From Rikenellaceae bacterium DTU002 (GTDB lineage: Bacteria; Bacteroidota; Bacteroidia; Bacteroidales; UBA932): a stretch of 41,850 bases of DNA. Numbering within the stretch: the stretch's first letter is position 1; the number at the start of each line of letters is the position of its first letter. The notes under the pieces are model-generated. The model was given only the letters and a program-made list of their open reading frames with translations, did no database searches and was not told where the DNA came from. Below, piece by piece: positions 38,785-41,850 of this stretch. The position numbers and the translations under genes were made by a program. The stretch lies in assembly GCA_001512865.1 (NCBI GenBank), contig LFSY01000136.1, positions 1-41,850 on the forward strand, in the 5' to 3' direction.

Positions 38785-40396
38785 AACGTTCCTCAGGCGA
38801 AGTGCGCTGCTGGGCTCCGGCCTGGTTGCGGCTGCAGGCGGCCTTTCAGCTGCCGGTTCAAATTTCAGGGTTTCACAACCCTTTGAAACGATCATTGCCA
38901 ATGGCCTGATCTACACAGGGGACGGAAAGCCTCCGTTTCGGGGAGATGTGGGTATTAAAAATGGAAAGATAGCTGCTTTGGGCCGTCTTGGAGACTATGC
39001 AGATCGTATGGTTGATGCAGCGGGAATGGCCGTAAGCCCGGGGTTTGTGGACATACATACACACACAGACACCAACCTGTTCCAATGTCCGGAAGGTGAC
39101 AGCCGTATTTTCCAGGGTATCACTACCGATGCCGGCGGCAATTGTGGCGGATCTCCTTTTCCTGACGGTCCGTTTGAGAGTGCTGCGTTATTTCTGGAAG
39201 CACTGAGAAAGCAGAAGACCGGGATCAATTATTGTACCTTTACCGGCCAGGGATCTATCCGTTCGGCGGTCATAGGAGACTGGAATGCCCCTGCCGCCGC
39301 TGCACATACCCGGGCGATGAAGGATCTGCTGGAAAGACAAATGGACGAAGGGAGCATTGGCCTGTCATGTGGTCTTGAATATGCTCCCGGGGCATATGCC
39401 TCCAATGAGGAACTTGTGGAGCTGCTGCAAGTCGTGGCCAGACACGACGGGTTGTTTGCCATTCATATGCGGAATGAGGATGACCGGGTGGAAGAAGCCA
39501 TTTCGGAAGCCATATCCATGGCCAGAGAAGCCGGGGTCAGACTCCAGATATCTCATCTGAAAGCTCAGAATTACAACAACTGGCATAAAGGACCGGCCAT
39601 GCTACGTCTGATAGAGAATGCAAGCAAAGAAGGTCTGGACATAGCTTTTGACAGATATCCCTACATTGCATTTTCAACCGGTCTGACAAGTTTCATCCCC
39701 CTGACAGGCAGACAAGGTTCGGTGGAAGATGTTCTGGCCAGACTCCGGGACAGAAAAACGGCCGAAGAATTCGGGGCCTATGCCCGATCCCGCTTCGAAC
39801 GTCTGGGAGGCTCCCGGAACGTGGTCATTTCGGCCTGCACTTTACCTGCAAACAAAGAAACCTACATGGGCAAAAACCTGGAGGAATGTGCACGCATATC
39901 GGGTAAAACCGAATGGGAATTCGTCAGGGATCTGCTTGTTGAAGAACGGCTGAAACCCGATATTGTTGCCTTTGCCATGACAGAAGACAATGTCCGGACA
40001 TTCCTGTCCCATCCCCTGGGCATGCCGGCCTCTGACGGAAGTGTTTATTCACCTCGCGGACCGTTATCCGCCACCATTCCCCATCCCCGCTCCTACGGGA
40101 CATTCCCGCGTTTTCTGGGCAAATACTGCAGACAGGACAAGATCATGGATTTTGCGGCAGCAATCAGAAAAATGACCTCGCTACCGGCTTCCAGGCTGAA
40201 ATTAAAGGAACGTGGGATGCTGGTCCCGGGGTATTATGCCGATGTGGTGGTTCTTGATCCGGCATCTGTTATTGACACCGCCACATTTGAGAACCCCCAC
40301 AGCTTCCCGCAGGGGATCGCCCATGTCTGGGTAAACGGAAAACACACCATAAAGAACGGGACCCATACGGGGGCACTGGCAGGCATGGTGCTCTAA
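38762..40396 (+). CDS. N-acyl-D-amino-acid deacylase-like amidohydrolase with Tat signal
   Basis: SRRTFLRRSALLGSGLVAAAGG twin-arginine signal; VDIHTHTDTN, GITTDAGGNCGGSPFP, LEYAPGAYA, IHMRNEDDRVEEAISEAI, LQISHLKAQN; C-terminal GMLVPGYYADVVVLDP. Confidence 0.88.
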   Translation: MKSNISRRTFLRRSALLGSGLVAAAGGLSAAGSNFRVSQPFETIIANGLIYTGDGKPPFRGDVGIKNGKIAALGRLGDYADRMVDAAGMAVSPGFVDIHTHTDTNLFQCPEGDSRIFQGITTDAGGNCGGSPFPDGPFESAALFLEALRKQKTGINYCTFTGQGSIRSAVIGDWNAPAAAAHTRAMKDLLERQMDEGSIGLSCGLEYAPGAYASNEELVELLQVVARHDGLFAIHMRNEDDRVEEAISEAISMAREAGVRLQISHLKAQNYNNWHKGPAMLRLIENASKEGLDIAFDRYPYIAFSTGLTSFIPLTGRQGSVEDVLARLRDRKTAEEFGAYARSRFERLGGSRNVVISACTLPANKETYMGKNLEECARISGKTEWEFVRDLLVEERLKPDIVAFAMTEDNVRTFLSHPLGMPASDGSVYSPRGPLSATIPHPRSYGTFPRFLGKYCRQDKIMDFAAAIRKMTSLPASRLKLKERGMLVPGYYADVVVLDPASVIDTATFENPHSFPQGIAHVWVNGKHTIKNGTHTGALAGMVL

Positions 40397-41850
40397 AGTT
40401 TTACGTAGATCACATGTCCTTCCACAGAAGGATACCCCATGCGTCTGAGTGCTGTCACATATGTTTCCATTTGCCGGTTGTGTGACCGGTCGGGATTCCC
40501 GAATTTGTAATCCAGCACCACAACCTTGCCCTCCTTTTCCATGACCCTGTCTGGACGGATTTTCCCGCCGGGACCCAGGATCGAAGCTTCGTTCCTTACT
40601 ACCCATGAGCCGTCAAACCATTGGTTGACAGGAGGTTCAGACAAGGTTTTTTCAATGGCCCTGGCATAGTCTGCTATCGTTTCATTGTTGCCGGAAAGTG
40701 CTCCCTCCAGTACCAGGTCTTCCAGGGCTACAGCCACATCTTCCTTTTTTTCGATGCGTGAAAGCAGCTTGTGCAATACGATACCCCATTGTCTTAACGA
40801 ATCGTCGGGGGAATAATCAAACGCTTCATCCCTGTAGGAGATCTTCAGCTCATTACTAAAATCAGCCGAGGGATATTCTTCCATTCTGTATCCGGGGGAT
40901 AATGCGGGCTCACTTGCGGGAACGGGAAGCTGTCGTCCGTAACTCCATGTTTCATCCGTGGGACTTTCGCCGGAGGCCAGTGCTGTACGGACATGGTAAG
41001 AGATTTCACCCCGGGAAGCGTTTTTCCCAAAGGGAAGAAAAAGGTACAACTCGTCCCTGGGCCGGGTTACGGCTACGTATAGCAAATTGAGCGAATCAAG
41101 TACCCTTTGGGCATATTCCAGATAATAATCCCGTGAAAATAAAGTATGCTTCAAACGGTCATTATACTGTACGGGGACCTGTTTCAGCCGGTTGAAAGGA
41201 GCTGCGTCCGTACCTGTCCAGATGATCTGGCTCCCGGAACGGGAATCCAGAGGCCAGTTGCAAAAAGGAACGATCACCACGGGAGCCTCCAGTCCCTTGG
41301 CCTTGTGTATTGTCAGCAAACGGATTGCGTTCAGCGGTGGATCTGATGTCAGCATTTTTTGCTTTCCCCTGTCATCCCACCATTTCAGAAATGCATACAC
41401 CCCTCCGCTGTCCCTGGATGCAAATTGCAGAATGGTATCATGAAGGTCCTGTAAATAAGGCAAAGCCCTGACACACCTTGTCCATTCCATTTTTTGAACT
41501 ATGGCTTCAAAAGCGTCTGCCAAAGGCAAGAACCGGAGCCGGTTCAGAAAATCCCTGTCGTTGACGACGCCTGCCCTGCCATACTCCCGGGAAAGCCTGA
41601 CAACTGTTTCGGCAACACAAGAATTTTCGGGAAAATGACATAATTTAAGCAGGGAAACGGCAAGAGAGACGTACGGCGATGAGGCCAGGTACAGGGAATC
41701 CTCTGAAACCACATCGGGGCAATACATCCCGTCTGTCTGATGCTCCCTTCTGTATTTGAAAAAATAATGCGAAACAGTACGGGCATTTTCCTTCGAACGT
41801 ACCAGGATCAAAATGTCGGAGGGCTTAAAACCTCTCTCCTGCAGTTCAAC
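40393..41850 (-). CDS. UvrD/Rep-type helicase with C-terminal PD-(D/E)xK nuclease (AddA-like), 5' part beyond window
   Basis: RLLTIHKAKGLEAPVVIVPF, NLLYVAVTRPRDELYLFLP helicase motifs; C-terminal IRPDRVMEKEGKVVVLDYKFG nuclease motif; frame open to the window end. Confidence 0.88.
   Translation of the reverse strand, partial: VELQERGFKPSDILILVRSKENARTVSHYFFKYRREHQTDGMYCPDVVSEDSLYLASSPYVSLAVSLLKLCHFPENSCVAETVVRLSREYGRAGVVNDRDFLNRLRFLPLADAFEAIVQKMEWTRCVRALPYLQDLHDTILQFASRDSGGVYAFLKWWDDRGKQKMLTSDPPLNAIRLLTIHKAKGLEAPVVIVPFCNWPLDSRSGSQIIWTGTDAAPFNRLKQVPVQYNDRLKHTLFSRDYYLEYAQRVLDSLNLLYVAVTRPRDELYLFLPFGKNASRGEISYHVRTALASGESPTDETWSYGRQLPVPASEPALSPGYRMEEYPSADFSNELKISYRDEAFDYSPDDSLRQWGIVLHKLLSRIEKKEDVAVALEDLVLEGALSGNNETIADYARAIEKTLSEPPVNQWFDGSWVVRNEASILGPGGKIRPDRVMEKEGKVVVLDYKFGNPDRSHNRQMETYVTALRRMGYPSVEGHVIYVKL

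Noticed and set aside
40393-41850. Defence-related helicase-nuclease
   Set aside because: Motifs fit a generic AddA-type recombination helicase/nuclease; no defence neighbours visible, though the gene continues beyond the window.

Overview
The 41.85 kb window is gene-dense chromosomal DNA from a Bacteroidetes (probably Bacteroidales) bacterium. I base this on gene content and on recurrent TAnnTTTG-type -7 promoter elements next to start codons. It carries one tRNA-Ser(GGA) and about 45 protein genes, mostly housekeeping: an ExbB/ExbD/ExbD cluster, ahcY, asnS, udk, rsmI, tdk, alr, holA, a CCA-adding enzyme, folE, a PduO-type adenosyltransferase, trkA, leuS, gcvT, phoH and an AddA-like helicase/nuclease. 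I found no CRISPR array, transposon, prophage or recognisable defence island, and no clear new multi-gene system. The observations most worth a second look are: (1) a tandem ApbE pair whose second member has lost the canonical FMN-transferase motifs and is coupled to a Tat-exported N-acyl-D-amino-acid deacylase; (2) phoH, whose 5' end is overlapped out of frame by the capA-like ORF and whose 3' end runs antisense through the Gly-rich tail of a TPM-domain gene; (3) two AraC-type regulators in the same frame, separated by one amber codon, with a GGACAA/TTGTCC repeat operator candidate upstream; (4) an M28 peptidase fused to a TonB C-terminal-like domain; (5) all six convergent gene pairs abutting or overlapping, some sharing or touching stop codons; (6) a stand-alone HsdR N-terminal-type nuclease domain divergent from holA over an 18-bp symmetric promoter candidate. 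All homology calls come from reading motifs, not from database searches.
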